Shown piece by piece: positions 52,841-61,519 of a DNA stretch of 64,000 bases; the stretch's first letter is position 1; each line of letters begins with the position of its first letter. The position numbers were made by a program, and so were the translations under genes. Origin of the DNA: Flavobacteriaceae bacterium NBU2977 (lineage in GTDB: Bacteria > Bacteroidota > Bacteroidia > Flavobacteriales > Flavobacteriaceae); assembly GCA_019931105.1 (NCBI GenBank), contig JAIOUW010000006.1:62001-126000 (forward strand), read 5' to 3'. Under the pieces are notes generated by a model. The model was not told the DNA's origin. It saw only the letters and a program-made list of their open reading frames with translations, and did no database searches.

Positions 52841-54688
52841 CTAAATAAATTTTTTGTCAATATCATTTTCTGTTATCGTTACGTATATCGGTTTGTTAAA
52901 AGGGCTGATATTTGGCTCCTTACACGCAAACAGGTCATTGACCAGGGCCAATTGCGAATCATTGTCCAATAACTCTCCCGTCTTCACCGATAATGATTTT
53001 GCCAAGGTTTTCGATATAATATCGATCTGCGAAAAACTGTTGCCATCGACCCCCATCTGATGATCGCTGATCAACTGGTCCAAAACCATATCCACCTCGC
53101 TTTCAGGTACCAAAACCGGTAAGCCGGTTACTTGAAGCGAATCGTCGTTCATGGAGCCGAACATAAAGCCAAGTGTACCAAGGCTATCCTTCATTTCCTT
53201 AAGAAAGGTCATGTCATTTTTCGAGAAGGTCAGTGATAAGGGAAACAATAGTTGTTGGCTGACCGTGTCTTTCACGGTACCGTTGCGCAAGAATTTTTCA
53301 TATAGAATACGTTGGTGCGCCCTGCTTTGGTCAATAACTACCATACCCGATTTTATAGTGGTAACGATATACTTTCTTCGCAATTGAAAGGTCGTTGCGA
53401 CCGCTTCCAAACTTCCATGTTGCCCTTCGAATATAGAACCGGTATTGGCATCCGATTCAAAATGAACACTACTGAACGTATCATCTTCGACCTTGGTTTC
53501 TAGGCCAACATACATGCTTTCCCAACTTTGGGCCTTTTCCTTGCGGAATTGTTTAAAAGCAGTACCCGGCCTATTTTCATCTTTGAAAGGATTGAATCGT
53601 GCATCTACGGTTACCTTCGGTACGATTGCGCTCTTATCTTTATACGAATAAGGGGTTTCGAGGTTCTGATCCGATTCGAAATCAAGTGACGGCATCATAT
53701 TGAACTGCCCTAAGCTATGTTTTACCGTCGACCTTAAAATGGCATAAAGTGTATGTTCATCATCGAATTTCACCTCGGTCTTGGTTGGATGAATGTTGAT
53801 GTCGATAGATGAAGGGGCTACCGTTAGGTAGAGAAAGTAACCGGGGTGCGTGTCAGATTTGATCAAACCTTCAAATGCCGCGACCACGGCATGGTGCAGA
53901 TATGGACTTTTGATAAAGCGATCGTTCACGAAAAAAAACTGTTCACCCCTAGTTTTCTTTGCAAATTCAGGTTTAGCGATAAAACCCGAGATTTTGACCA
54001 CTTGCGTATCTTCTTCAACAGGAACCAATTTTACATTGGTCTTATTGCCAAAAACATGAACGATACGTTGCCTATGATTGCTCTGCGGCAAATTGAAAAG
54101 TTCATTTCCATTATTGTACAAATGGAAGGATATATTAGGGTGGGCCAAGGCCACCCGATGAAATTCATCGATTATGTGTCTAAGCTCGACCGGTGTAGAC
54201 TTCAAAAAATTTCGTCTCGCAGGAATATTAAAAAACAAATTCTTTACCGAAATCGAAGTTCCTTTGGGTGTTACCGCAACTTCTTGAAAGATGGTCTTGC
54301 TCCCCTCTATCTTTAAATGCGTACCCAGTTCTTTGTCTTCAGGTCTGGTATGCATATCTACATGTGCAATGGCGGCTATCGATGCCAACGCCTCGCCCCT
54401 GAAACCTTTGGTGTGCAGTTTGAAAAGGTCTTCGGCCTGACGTATTTTTGATGTTGCATGACGTTCAAAACTCAAACGTGCGTCAGTTTCGCTCATACCG
54501 ACACCATTGTCGATAACTTGAATGAGGTTTTTTCCGCCTTCTTTGATTATCAACTTGATTGTCGAACTTTTGGCGTCGATAGCATTTTCAAGCAACTCTT
54601 TGACCACCGATGCAGGGCGCTGTACGACCTCACCAGCCGCAATCTGATTGGCAACATGATCTGGCAAAAGTTTAATGATGTCTGCCAT
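52841..54688 (-). CDS. mutL: DNA mismatch repair protein MutL
   Basis: The protein has 615 residues. The GHKL ATPase has LLENAIDAKS, VIDNGVGM, RHATSKI and LHTKGFRGEALASI, and NIPARRNFLK follows. The C-terminal dimerisation domain begins near 425. The position of the endonuclease motif DQHAxxExxxxE reads D453-Q-S-R-A-H-Q-R-I-L-Y-E: the His and first Glu are replaced by Ser and Gln, so latent endonuclease activity is doubtful. The start overlaps the stop of the upstream small gene (TAATG), and mutL leads into the rhomboid pair. Confidence 0.95.
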   Translation of the reverse strand: MADIIKLLPDHVANQIAAGEVVQRPASVVKELLENAIDAKSSTIKLIIKEGGKNLIQVIDNGVGMSETDARLSFERHATSKIRQAEDLFKLHTKGFRGEALASIAAIAHVDMHTRPEDKELGTHLKIEGSKTIFQEVAVTPKGTSISVKNLFFNIPARRNFLKSTPVELRHIIDEFHRVALAHPNISFHLYNNGNELFNLPQSNHRQRIVHVFGNKTNVKLVPVEEDTQVVKISGFIAKPEFAKKTRGEQFFFVNDRFIKSPYLHHAVVAAFEGLIKSDTHPGYFLYLTVAPSSIDINIHPTKTEVKFDDEHTLYAILRSTVKHSLGQFNMMPSLDFESDQNLETPYSYKDKSAIVPKVTVDARFNPFKDENRPGTAFKQFRKEKAQSWESMYVGLETKVEDDTFSSVHFESDANTGSIFEGQHGSLEAVATTFQLRRKYIVTTIKSGMVVIDQSRAHQRILYEKFLRNGTVKDTVSQQLLFPLSLTFSKNDMTFLKEMKDSLGTLGFMFGSMNDDSLQVTGLPVLVPESEVDMVLDQLISDHQMGVDGNSFSQIDIISKTLAKSLSVKTGELLDNDSQLALVNDLFACKEPNISPFNKPIYVTITENDIDKKFI

Positions 54689-54981
54689 TATTTACCGAAG
54701 AAGATGGATAGATCAAAATCTATGATGTATAGAAAAATGACAATCAGGACAGCGAGTATAACCACCATGCGAAGTTTAAGGTTGCGGTCGCCTTCTCGGC
54801 GCATATCTGACATGGCATTGCCAAACTTACCTTTTAACCCTCTAGGTGCATCTACCGTACTGCGGAATTTATCAAACTTATGTTCTAGCTTGTATGGATT
54901 GCCCTCACCCTTATCATCAAAATAGCGGGGTTGATAATTGTATTTTTTATTGCCTCTAAGCCTCGTAAATTTATTCAGCAT
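54688..54981 (-). CDS. Small single-span membrane protein, unknown function
   Basis: The protein has 97 residues. A basic, Tyr-rich N-terminal half (LNKFTRLRGNKKYNYQPRYF) precedes a C-terminal membrane span, LKLRMVVILAVLIVIFLYII. Relatives are often labelled riboflavin synthase subunit beta in databases, apparently from their closeness to ribH; nothing in the sequence supports that. ATG 54981 lies 11 nt after a perfect -7 box. An ATG at 54987 is two codons earlier. It is coupled to mutL. Confidence 0.7.
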   Translation of the reverse strand: MLNKFTRLRGNKKYNYQPRYFDDKGEGNPYKLEHKFDKFRSTVDAPRGLKGKFGNAMSDMRREGDRNLKLRMVVILAVLIVIFLYIIDFDLSIFFGK

Positions 54982-54992
54982 ACCCATTGATT

Positions 54993-55000
54993 CAAAGTTA
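54993..55000 (-). promoter_or_regulatory. -7 box of the small-protein/mutL/rhomboid operon
   Basis: On the minus strand this reads TAACTTTG, a perfect TAnnTTTG, 11 nt before ATG 54981. It excludes the longer reading that starts at 55011. Confidence 0.5.
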
Positions 55001-55059
55001 CTCAAAATCAAAAAATATGCCGTGTCAGGAAAGCCAAAATTTGTTAACAGGTATCAGGA

Positions 55060-55087
55060 GTACGAAGTTAGAAGTGCGAAATGAGAA
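55060..55087 (+). repeat. Degenerate heptanucleotide tandem repeat
   Basis: Four 7-bp units, GTACGAA, GTTAGAA, GTGCGAA and ATGAGAA, share the pattern GTnnGAA. They lie in the 109-bp gap after ribH and are followed by a 6-bp hairpin (GGTTCA 55089-55094 / TGAACC 55101-55106). Confidence 0.6.
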
Positions 55088-55120
55088 CGGTTCAGGAATT
55101 TGAACCCAGGGCACCTATTT

Positions 55121-55597
55121 TCAGAGCGAGGCCATTTTTATCGCAGCAATGGCCGCCTCGGCACCCTTATTGCCATGTTTGCCCCCGCTACGATCCTTGG
55201 CCTGTTGGATCGTATTATCGGTCAATACACAAAAGATAACCGGAATACTCAAATGAATATTGAGGTCTTTAATGCCTTGGGCAGCGGCATTGCAAACGAA
55301 GTCGAAATGTTTTGTTTCACCCTGTATCACGCTTCCAATGGCGATTATGGCATCAACGTCATGCGTTTCTGCCATTTTTTTGGATCCAAATGTAAGCTCG
55401 AAACTTCCGGGGACGTTCCAACGAAGTATGTTTTCATCAACCGCCCCACAATCCAAAAGGGTCTCATGAGCCCCATTGTACAAAGCCTCGGTTATTTCTT
55501 GGTTCCATTCAGAAACAACGATCCCAAACCGAAAATTCCTCGCGTTTGGGATCGTTGCCTTATCGTAGGCCGATAAATTTGTGTTCGCCGTGGCCAT
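55121..55597 (-). CDS. ribH: 6,7-dimethyl-8-ribityllumazine synthase
   Basis: The protein has 158 residues. [56 protein letters not shown] and the C-terminal [19 protein letters not shown] match lumazine synthase throughout; the substrate-side His lies in ETKHFD. It makes the riboflavin precursor from the ribityl pyrimidine and dihydroxybutanone phosphate. Its ATG overlaps the stop of the TPR gene (TAATG). Confidence 0.96.
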   Translation of the reverse strand: MATANTNLSAYDKATIPNARNFRFGIVVSEWNQEITEALYNGAHETLLDCGAVDENILRWNVPGSFELTFGSKKMAETHDVDAIIAIGSVIQGETKHFDFVCNAAAQGIKDLNIHLSIPVIFCVLTDNTIQQAKDRSGGKHGNKGAEAAIAAIKMASL

Positions 55598-56364
55598 TAG
55601 TTCGTGTTTTCGGCCATTCCGATAAAAGCATCTATCGAACGGGCCTCATCTGAAGAAGAAAATCCATCCTTGATTTTTTGAAAATGCTTCAGGGCCTTAT
55701 CCCTTTGTCCCAGTTCCAAAGCGGTTACCCCTGCTTTGTACAAAAATTTAGGGGTGGTATAATCATTGGTACTAAGTGCAATGGCACTTTCATAATAACC
55801 CAAAGCATCTTCAGGTTGTCCCAACTGCATAAAGGCATCGCCGATTCCCCCTTTCGCCAAGGGACCCAATATATCATCGTCGGAAGAAAAATCCTCTAAA
55901 TGGTCGATCGCTTCCTGGTATTTGTTCATGTTCAAGTAAGCCATTCCGGCCGAATAGCTGGCCAAATTAGATGCCTTAGTACCCGGGTATTCATCAATAA
56001 TATCCAAAAACCCATATTTGCCCTCTGCTCCTTCCAAGGCAAGATTGTACAAAGAATCCTTGGCCGCAGTGTTGGCCAATGCCTGCTCAAAATACTGTTG
56101 GGGATAAAGCAATTCGTTCGTTGCTTCGGCATCTTTTGGCTTTTGAACGAATTGAACATAGGCCAAATATCCCAATACACCGACCGCGATTACCCCTATC
56201 ACGCCCAAGATATAATTTTGGTTGTTGGCGACCCATGCCTCGGTTCTCGAAGCGCTCTCATCCAATGTGCTAAAAACTTCCGCTGTGGTGCTTTCATGCT
56301 CATCAAATTGCTGTTGTTCCGCTTTGCTCTTGGGTTTGTGACCTCTTTTTTTATACGTAGCCAT
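55597..56364 (-). CDS. Membrane-anchored TPR protein (YfgM/CcmH-like)
   Basis: The protein has 255 residues. A basic, glutamine-rich cytoplasmic tail (about 1-25) precedes a membrane span at about 51-72 ([22 protein letters not shown]). Four or five tetratricopeptide repeats on the far side include [44 protein letters not shown] and [20 protein letters not shown] in segments. Similar proteins bind translocon or chaperone partners in the periplasm. It is cotranscribed with ribH and divergent from recF. Confidence 0.85.
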   Translation of the reverse strand: MATYKKRGHKPKSKAEQQQFDEHESTTAEVFSTLDESASRTEAWVANNQNYILGVIGVIAVGVLGYLAYVQFVQKPKDAEATNELLYPQQYFEQALANTAAKDSLYNLALEGAEGKYGFLDIIDEYPGTKASNLASYSAGMAYLNMNKYQEAIDHLEDFSSDDDILGPLAKGGIGDAFMQLGQPEDALGYYESAIALSTNDYTTPKFLYKAGVTALELGQRDKALKHFQKIKDGFSSSDEARSIDAFIGMAENTN

Positions 56365-56384
56365 TGCTGTTTTTATTGATCGCG

Positions 56385-56392
56385 CAAAAATA
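56385..56392 (-). promoter_or_regulatory. -7 box of the TPR/ribH transcript
   Basis: On the minus strand this is TATTTTTG, a perfect TAnnTTTG, 20 nt before ATG 56364. Confidence 0.5.
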
Positions 56393-56428
56393 AAGTTTTT
56401 ATTGAAATCGTGAGGGATAATTATTCGT

Positions 56429-56436
56429 TATTTTTG
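56429..56436 (+). promoter_or_regulatory. -7 box of recF
   Basis: TATTTTTG is a perfect TAnnTTTG with a TTG 24 bp upstream (56402-56404). The leader before ATG 56490 would be about 48 nt. Confidence 0.5.
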
Positions 56437-56489
56437 GATATTTTGCGGCCATTTTGGCTTTCGACCACATTTAAATTTGAGCTTTTGGA

Positions 56490-57569
56490 ATGTTTTTAAA
56501 CCACTTGGCCTTAATAAACTACAAAAATTTTGGTTCCCAAACTTTCGATTTTGACACAAAGATCAATTGCTTCGTAGGTTCGAACGGAGTGGGAAAAACC
56601 AATGTGCTCGATGCTATTTACCACCTTTCTTTTGGCAAGAGTTATTTTAATCCGGTTGCTACCCAGAACATAAAACATGGTACCGATTTTTTTGTCGTCG
56701 AAGGTGATTTTACAAAGAACGAACGAAGCGAAAAGATAATATGCAGCCTCAAAAAGGGCATGCAAAAAGTCATAAAACGCAATGGAAAAACCTACGACAG
56801 ACTTTCAGACCATATCGGTTTTCTGCCCTTGGTGATCATTTCACCTGCCGATCGCGATCTTATCATCGAGGGTAGTGAGACGCGACGAAAGTTTATCGAT
56901 GGTGTTATTTCACAATCCGATAAAAGCTACCTGCAAACCCTGATCAAATACAACAAGATTTTATCTCAGCGCAATGCGCTGCTGAAGTTTTTTGCGGCCA
57001 ACCACACTTTTAATATGGAAACATTGGCGGTGTACAATGAACAACTTGCCCGGTACGGTACACCGATTTACGAAAAAAGGGTGGCGTTCATGAAACCTTT
57101 TATTGAAATTTTCAAAGAGCAATACCGGATAATATCGGGAGGCAACGAAGAGGTTACCCTGACCTATGAGAGCAAACTGTCTTCGGAAAACCTCTATAAG
57201 TTATTGGAAACCAATCTCGAAAAAGATAGGGCATTGCAGTATACCGGTACCGGTATCCACAAAGACGACCTTAGTTTTGAAATAGCAGGCCATCCTATTA
57301 AAAAATTCGGGAGCCAGGGTCAACAAAAATCTTTCTTGATCGCGCTGAAGTTCGCACAATTCCATTTTATCAAAGAATTGTCGAAGACCACCCCGATCCT
57401 ACTCCTCGACGACATTTTCGATAAGTTGGACGAAGACAGGGTAGGCCACATCATAGCCCTAGTCGATAACGAAAACTTCGGACAGTTGTTCATCAGCGAT
57501 ACCCATGCTGAACGAACCGAAAATGTGGTCAAAAAAATTCACCAATCCTATAAAATCTTTAAATTGTAG
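56490..57569 (+). CDS. recF: DNA replication and repair protein RecF
   Basis: The protein has 359 residues and an SMC-like ABC ATPase fold. The N-terminal [16 protein letters not shown] leads to the Walker A motif [13 protein letters not shown]. The signature region is [19 protein letters not shown] and Walker B is [32 protein letters not shown] and [10 protein letters not shown] are RecF-specific. It helps load RecA at gaps together with RecO and RecR. It is followed by a small lipoprotein gene 1 bp downstream. Confidence 0.95.
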   Translation: MFLNHLALINYKNFGSQTFDFDTKINCFVGSNGVGKTNVLDAIYHLSFGKSYFNPVATQNIKHGTDFFVVEGDFTKNERSEKIICSLKKGMQKVIKRNGKTYDRLSDHIGFLPLVIISPADRDLIIEGSETRRKFIDGVISQSDKSYLQTLIKYNKILSQRNALLKFFAANHTFNMETLAVYNEQLARYGTPIYEKRVAFMKPFIEIFKEQYRIISGGNEEVTLTYESKLSSENLYKLLETNLEKDRALQYTGTGIHKDDLSFEIAGHPIKKFGSQGQQKSFLIALKFAQFHFIKELSKTTPILLLDDIFDKLDEDRVGHIIALVDNENFGQLFISDTHAERTENVVKKIHQSYKIFKL

Positions 57570-57570
57570 T

Positions 57571-57990
57571 ATGCGGATATTTGTTTATCTAGGACTGTTT
57601 TTGCTAATCACCGGATGTAAAAAAGAGATCCATAAGAAAGACATGGATATGCTGGCCGGTTATTGGGAAATAGTACAGGTTACCTTTCCTGATGGCAACA
57701 AGAAAACATATAATGTAAATACGAACATCGATTATTTCGTGCTTGATGGGGAAGCCGGTTTCCGTAAAAAAGTGCAGCCCAAACTAAATGGAACTTTCGA
57801 AACCTCTGATGATGCCGAACCCTTCGCAATAATCGAAACGAAAAACGGGCTTGCTATCCATTATAAAAATGCTATGAGCGAATGGATCGAAGAAATCGTT
57901 GAACTCAATGAAAATAGCTTTTCCGTTCAAAATGAAGAGGGTATGCGCTATCAATATCGTAGATTCGAACTTATAAACGTAAAAAGATAA
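57571..57990 (+). CDS. Small lipocalin-like lipoprotein
   Basis: The protein has 139 residues. A type II signal peptide ends at Cys16 (FLLITGC). The mature part begins with KDMDMLAGYWEIVQVTFPDG, the typical opening of lipocalin-like small barrels, and has alternating beta-strand pattern to the end. No function is known. A longer reading from 57505 overlaps recF and lacks a proper signal peptide, so ATG 57571 is used. The stop overlaps the next ATG (TAATG). Confidence 0.75.
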   Translation: MRIFVYLGLFLLITGCKKEIHKKDMDMLAGYWEIVQVTFPDGNKKTYNVNTNIDYFVLDGEAGFRKKVQPKLNGTFETSDDAEPFAIIETKNGLAIHYKNAMSEWIEEIVELNENSFSVQNEEGMRYQYRRFELINVKR

Positions 57991-58286
57991 TGGCCAAACG
58001 TAGAAATTCAGGAATACCCTTGAGCGAAGGCCTAAAAGAATTCATAAAGACCAATAAGCTCGAAAAAGGCATTGACAAAGTAAATGCGCGTGAAGCCTGG
58101 GCCAAATTGATGGGAAACGGGGTAAACAATTATACTACCGCCATCGAACTGCGCAATGAAACGCTTTTCGTATCACTTTCATCTTCGGTACTCCGTGAAG
58201 AACTCGGCCATGGAAAAACGAAGATCGTTCAGATGCTCAATGAAGAGCTCGGCAAGGAACTGATAAAAAAATTGGTACTCAGATAG
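57990..58286 (+). CDS. DUF721 (DciA-like) protein
   Basis: The protein has 98 residues. It begins with SGIPLSEGLKEFIKTNKLEKGI and WAKLMGNGV, and continues with the DUF721 core LRNETLFVSLSSSVLREELGHGKTKIVQMLNEEL. DUF721 proteins related to DciA interact with the replicative helicase; placement two genes after recF is consistent with replication or repair. It is the last gene before a bidirectional terminator. Confidence 0.85.
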   Translation: MAKRRNSGIPLSEGLKEFIKTNKLEKGIDKVNAREAWAKLMGNGVNNYTTAIELRNETLFVSLSSSVLREELGHGKTKIVQMLNEELGKELIKKLVLR

Positions 58287-58310
58287 ACCGTATTCTTGGC
58301 TAGACCCAGC

Positions 58311-58352
58311 AAAACGGCCCGGCAAATTTTGAATTTACCGGGCCGTTTTTTT
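58311..58352. terminator. Bidirectional terminator between DUF721 and ndk
   Basis: A perfect 12-bp stem, AAAACGGCCCGG (58311-58322) with CCGGGCCGTTTT (58338-58349), is extended inside by AAATT/AATTT and has A and T runs on its two sides. It serves the plus-strand recF transcript and the minus-strand ndk transcript. Confidence 0.88.
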
Positions 58353-58374
58353 ATCATCGCATGGGTCGATCAGT

Positions 58375-58794
58375 CTAGTAGATCTCCCTTCCTGAAAAAT
58401 GAAAGGCACCCTCGATAGCGGCATTGGCATCACTATCTGAACCGTGTACCGCATTCTCGCCAATATCTTTGGCATATAGTTTTCTGATCGTACCTTCAGC
58501 CGCTTCGGCAGGGTTGGTGGCCCCGATAAGGGCGCGGAAATCTTCAACGGCATTATCTTTTTCCAAAATAGCCGAGACGATCGGGCCGCGGGTCATGAAA
58601 TCGACCAGTTCACCAAAAAATGGGCGTTCTTTGTGGATTGCGTAAAACTCTTGGGCATCCCTCCTGCTCAATTGGGTATATTTCATGGCAACGATCTTAA
58701 AACCGGCGGAGGTAATTTTTTCCAATATGGCCCCAATATGGCCATTTTCAACCGCGTCGGGCTTGATCATCGTAAACGTTCTGTCTGTTCGCAT
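58375..58794 (-). CDS. ndk: Nucleoside diphosphate kinase
   Basis: The protein has 139 residues, the usual size. [20 protein letters not shown] opens the ferredoxin-like fold, and the phosphohistidine is in [27 protein letters not shown] is also conserved. It balances NTP and dNTP pools. ATG 58794 follows a good promoter at 58810-58839; the longer reading from 58812 overlaps that -7 box and is rejected. Confidence 0.97.
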   Translation of the reverse strand: MRTDRTFTMIKPDAVENGHIGAILEKITSAGFKIVAMKYTQLSRRDAQEFYAIHKERPFFGELVDFMTRGPIVSAILEKDNAVEDFRALIGATNPAEAAEGTIRKLYAKDIGENAVHGSDSDANAAIEGAFHFSGREIY

Positions 58795-58809
58795 GTTAAA
58801 AATTTTGCG

Positions 58810-58839
58810 CAAAAGTACGGTTTATTTGAGAATCGGCAA
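58810..58839 (-). promoter_or_regulatory. Promoter of ndk
   Basis: On the minus strand, TTG (58839-58837), 19 bp, then TACTTTTG (58817-58810), full matches to both elements. The -7 box ends 15 nt before the ATG. The upstream part lies around the end of the PhoD-like gene. Confidence 0.65.
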
Positions 58840-58842
58840 CAA

Positions 58843-59877
58843 TTAATACGATTGTTGGATTTGTTGCAAGATTCTACCGTTATCACCGACAATTTGAAAT
58901 TGTACTTCCTTCGATTCAAAATCAAAATGAAGCAACCCAAAGCTTTCGGTAAAGACCACCTCTCCTACCCGAAACGGATTGGGTTCTCCGCTGAAGTCTT
59001 TGTACGCGTGCGTTAATCCGCTACTGGTAAAATCGATAAGTGGGTATGGTAAATTTTTTATGGTGGTTCTGGAAAATTCAGAGATATGACGATCCCCGGA
59101 AAGAACAATGACCCCATTTGCCCGTGAGTAGGCTATCACTTGCTTAAGCCTATCGACTTCATGGGGAAAATTGCCCCAGCACTCGAAACCATGCTCGTTC
59201 GACAATACCTGAATACTACTGACAATTATGTTGAAATCGGCTTTCGAGCCGGTCAATTGGTTCTCTAGCCATTGCCATTGTTCTTCACCTAATACAGTTC
59301 CTTCTCCATATAAGTTCGGCTTTGTACGCTTTTTGGTTTCATTGTCAGGGGTCAGGGCCGTTCTAAAATAACGGGTATCCAAAACCAATACCTTTATCGT
59401 TCCTTTTTTGGTTTTGTAATCATGCGAGGCATACACTCCTTTCCGAAATCTTCTCGGACTTTCTTTAGAAACACCCATGAAATCAAGAAATTCTTGCTGA
59501 CTTTCGTCTTTCGCACCGAACTCAACGCCCCCATCGTTCAATCCATAGTCATGGTCGTCCCATGTACCGATAATTGGTATTTTTCCGCGCAACGCGGCAT
59601 AGGCGGGAACTTGGTTTTGACCGACATACATTTTCCGCAGTAGTTGCATATCTTCAGTATCTGCATAAATATTATCTCCGCCCCATATCCATATGTTGGG
59701 TTCGGCAGCCAAAACATCATCCCATAAACGATTTTCGATATCGGTTTTATTGCAAGAACCAAAGGCAATGACAAAATTGTCGTTTTTGGTCTCATTTACT
59801 ACCTCGCCGACATTACGCTGCAATTGGCATGCGAGCATAAAAATGGAAAGTGCCGCTATAAACATTATTCTCTTCAT
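58843..59877 (-). CDS. PhoD-like alkaline phosphatase family lipoprotein
   Basis: The protein has 344 residues. A type II signal peptide ends at Cys17 (LSIFMLAC). The PhoD metallophosphatase region has FVIAFGSCNKTDIEN, WIWGGDNIYADTEDM, GTWDDHDYGLNDGG, VLDTRYFRT and VIVLSGDRHISEF, carrying the expected Asp, Asn and His metal ligands. It should hydrolyse phosphomono- or diesters in the periplasm or at the surface. It has its own -7 box in the short region shared with nrnA. Confidence 0.9.
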   Translation of the reverse strand: MKRIMFIAALSIFMLACQLQRNVGEVVNETKNDNFVIAFGSCNKTDIENRLWDDVLAAEPNIWIWGGDNIYADTEDMQLLRKMYVGQNQVPAYAALRGKIPIIGTWDDHDYGLNDGGVEFGAKDESQQEFLDFMGVSKESPRRFRKGVYASHDYKTKKGTIKVLVLDTRYFRTALTPDNETKKRTKPNLYGEGTVLGEEQWQWLENQLTGSKADFNIIVSSIQVLSNEHGFECWGNFPHEVDRLKQVIAYSRANGVIVLSGDRHISEFSRTTIKNLPYPLIDFTSSGLTHAYKDFSGEPNPFRVGEVVFTESFGLLHFDFESKEVQFQIVGDNGRILQQIQQSY

Positions 59878-59897
59878 CCCATATTGTTAGGCCACGA

Positions 59898-59905
59898 CAA
59901 AAATA
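59898..59905 (-). promoter_or_regulatory. -7 box of the PhoD-like gene
   Basis: On the minus strand this is TATTTTTG, a perfect TAnnTTTG, 20 nt before ATG 59877. It shares a 63-bp intergenic region with the divergent nrnA promoter. Confidence 0.55.
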
Positions 59906-59927
59906 GCCTTTAAAGTTTTTTAAATCG

Positions 59928-59935
59928 TATCTTTG
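59928..59935 (+). promoter_or_regulatory. -7 box of nrnA, leaderless layout
   Basis: TATCTTTG is a perfect TAnnTTTG ending 5 nt before ATG 59941, so transcription should start at or next to the start codon. Confidence 0.6.
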
Positions 59936-59940
59936 CCCTC

Positions 59941-60957
59941 ATGAATTTTGAGGATATTCAAACCGTCAAGAAACTACTGTCGGTACCGCAAAAAATTGTG
60001 ATCGTTCCCCATAAAAATCCTGATGGCGACGCCATCGGTTCTACTTTGGCATTATGGCATTTTCTTAACGACATGGGTCAAGAAGCTACGGTCATTTCCC
60101 CGAACGATTATCCCAAATTCCTCAAATGGATGCCTGGTAACGATAGAATTCTGAATTTCGAAAAAGAAAATACCCAGGCAAGGGATAAAATCGAAAATGC
60201 AACATTGATCATTACACTAGATTTCAATCATTTGGGGCGAATTGGCCAAATGCAATCTTTTTTGGAGCACTCAAACGCTACGTTCATTATGATCGATCAT
60301 CATCAAGCCCCCGATGACTACGCCAAGGTAACGTATTCCGATGTTCATATGAGTTCAACTTGTGAAATGGTCTATAATTTCATCGAATTCTTGGGCAATA
60401 CGGATAAAATTACCGCCGAAATCGCCAATTGTATTTACACCGGAATAATGACCGATACCGGTTCTTTCAAATTCGCATCGACGACCAGCAGAACACATCG
60501 GGTCGTTGCCGACCTGATCGATAAGGGAGCCAATAATACCGCAGTGCACCACAATGTTTATGATACAAACTCCCCTGGCAGATTGCATCTTTTGGGCTGC
60601 GCACTTAAAAATATGGTCATAATCAACGATCATAAAACAGCCTACATCACCCTGAGCCAAGAAGAGTTGGATAATCACCAGTTTCAAAAGGGAGATACCG
60701 AAGGTTTCGTGAACTATGGCCTTACTTTGGAAGGTATTATCTTCGCGGCGATTTTTATTGAGAACAAAGAAGAAGGAATCATTAAAATATCTTTGCGTTC
60801 GGTGGGCGATTTTTCGGTTAATGATTTTGCCAGAAAACATTTTGATGGCGGAGGGCACGATAACGCATCAGGAGGGAAAAGCGAACTGTCATTGGCCGAA
60901 ACAACCCAAAAATTTGAGTCATTGCTAAAAACGTATAAAGAATTGCGGGCATCATGA
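59941..60957 (+). CDS. nrnA: DHH/DHHA1 phosphoesterase, NrnA-like (oligoribonuclease/pAp phosphatase)
   Basis: The protein has 338 residues. The DHH domain has VPHKNPDGDAIGSTLA, ITLDFNHLGRIG, IDHHQAPDDYAK and GIMTDTGSFKFA, with all metal-binding Asp and His residues. The C-terminal DHHA1 domain ends with FDGGGHDNASGGKS. NrnA-type enzymes degrade nanoRNA and pAp in the cytoplasm. Its stop overlaps the gldI ATG by 4 bp (ATGA). Confidence 0.92.
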   Translation: MNFEDIQTVKKLLSVPQKIVIVPHKNPDGDAIGSTLALWHFLNDMGQEATVISPNDYPKFLKWMPGNDRILNFEKENTQARDKIENATLIITLDFNHLGRIGQMQSFLEHSNATFIMIDHHQAPDDYAKVTYSDVHMSSTCEMVYNFIEFLGNTDKITAEIANCIYTGIMTDTGSFKFASTTSRTHRVVADLIDKGANNTAVHHNVYDTNSPGRLHLLGCALKNMVIINDHKTAYITLSQEELDNHQFQKGDTEGFVNYGLTLEGIIFAAIFIENKEEGIIKISLRSVGDFSVNDFARKHFDGGGHDNASGGKSELSLAETTQKFESLLKTYKELRAS

Positions 60958-61508
60958 GACACTTTTTTAAAGCATTATTGATTTTTTGCCTGATCGTAAA
61001 TTGTGGAGGGCCTGAACCGCGAAGACCTGTCAAAGTAAAATCGAGCACCTATTTTGGGGGCGATATCGAGCGTAACAAAAAACTTTTGGCCGCCGAAGAA
61101 AAATTGATCAAAGATTACATTGCAAAAGATTCGTTGCACCTTTATGAACCGAGTGCAAGCGGGTCATGGTATTTTTACCACAAGACCAATGAAAGTTCTG
61201 ACTATACCCCACAACCGGATGATTTGGTGACGATGACCTATAACATCATGGGCTTCGACAACGATACGATCTATTCGCAGGAAGAAATCGGCGTAATAAA
61301 ATATAAAGTTGACAAGCAGGAACTTTTTCAGGGTATTCGTCATAGTGTCAAAATATTGAAAGAAGGTGAGACCGCCACATTTTTATATCCATCTTCCTTA
61401 GCTTTTGGTTATCAAGGCGACGGTGATCGTATTGGCGTCAATTTGCCCATAAGGTCAACAATTACAATTCTAGAAATCGAAAAACAAGAAGAAATTATTC
61501 AAAATTAA
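60954..61508 (+). CDS. gldI: Gliding-motility-associated peptidyl-prolyl isomerase GldI
   Basis: The protein has 184 residues. A type II signal peptide ends at Cys17 (FCLIVNC), followed by GGPEPRRPVK. The FKBP domain runs from about 75 to 180, with DLVTMTYNIMGFDND, GVIKYKVDKQELFQGIRHSVKI in parts and ATFLYPSSLAFGYQGDGD. GldI is a lipoprotein needed for gliding and T9SS function in Flavobacterium johnsoniae, as a folding factor for exported proteins. It is coupled to nrnA and precedes a second isomerase gene by 11 bp. Confidence 0.9.
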   Translation: MRHFFKALLIFCLIVNCGGPEPRRPVKVKSSTYFGGDIERNKKLLAAEEKLIKDYIAKDSLHLYEPSASGSWYFYHKTNESSDYTPQPDDLVTMTYNIMGFDNDTIYSQEEIGVIKYKVDKQELFQGIRHSVKILKEGETATFLYPSSLAFGYQGDGDRIGVNLPIRSTITILEIEKQEEIIQN

Positions 61509-61519
61509 ATTTTAAGATA

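Noticed and set aside
53846-54316. A 156-codon plus-strand frame inside mutL
   Set aside because: It is the complement of the conserved MutL ATPase and transducer region; no family resemblance.
54688-54981. Label 'riboflavin synthase subunit beta' often given to this small protein
   Set aside because: The sequence is a basic tail plus one membrane span; it has no similarity to lumazine synthase, which is encoded intact at 55121-55597.
55900-56379. A 159-codon plus-strand frame over the TPR gene
   Set aside because: The minus-strand TPR protein has a clear membrane span and repeats; the plus frame has none.
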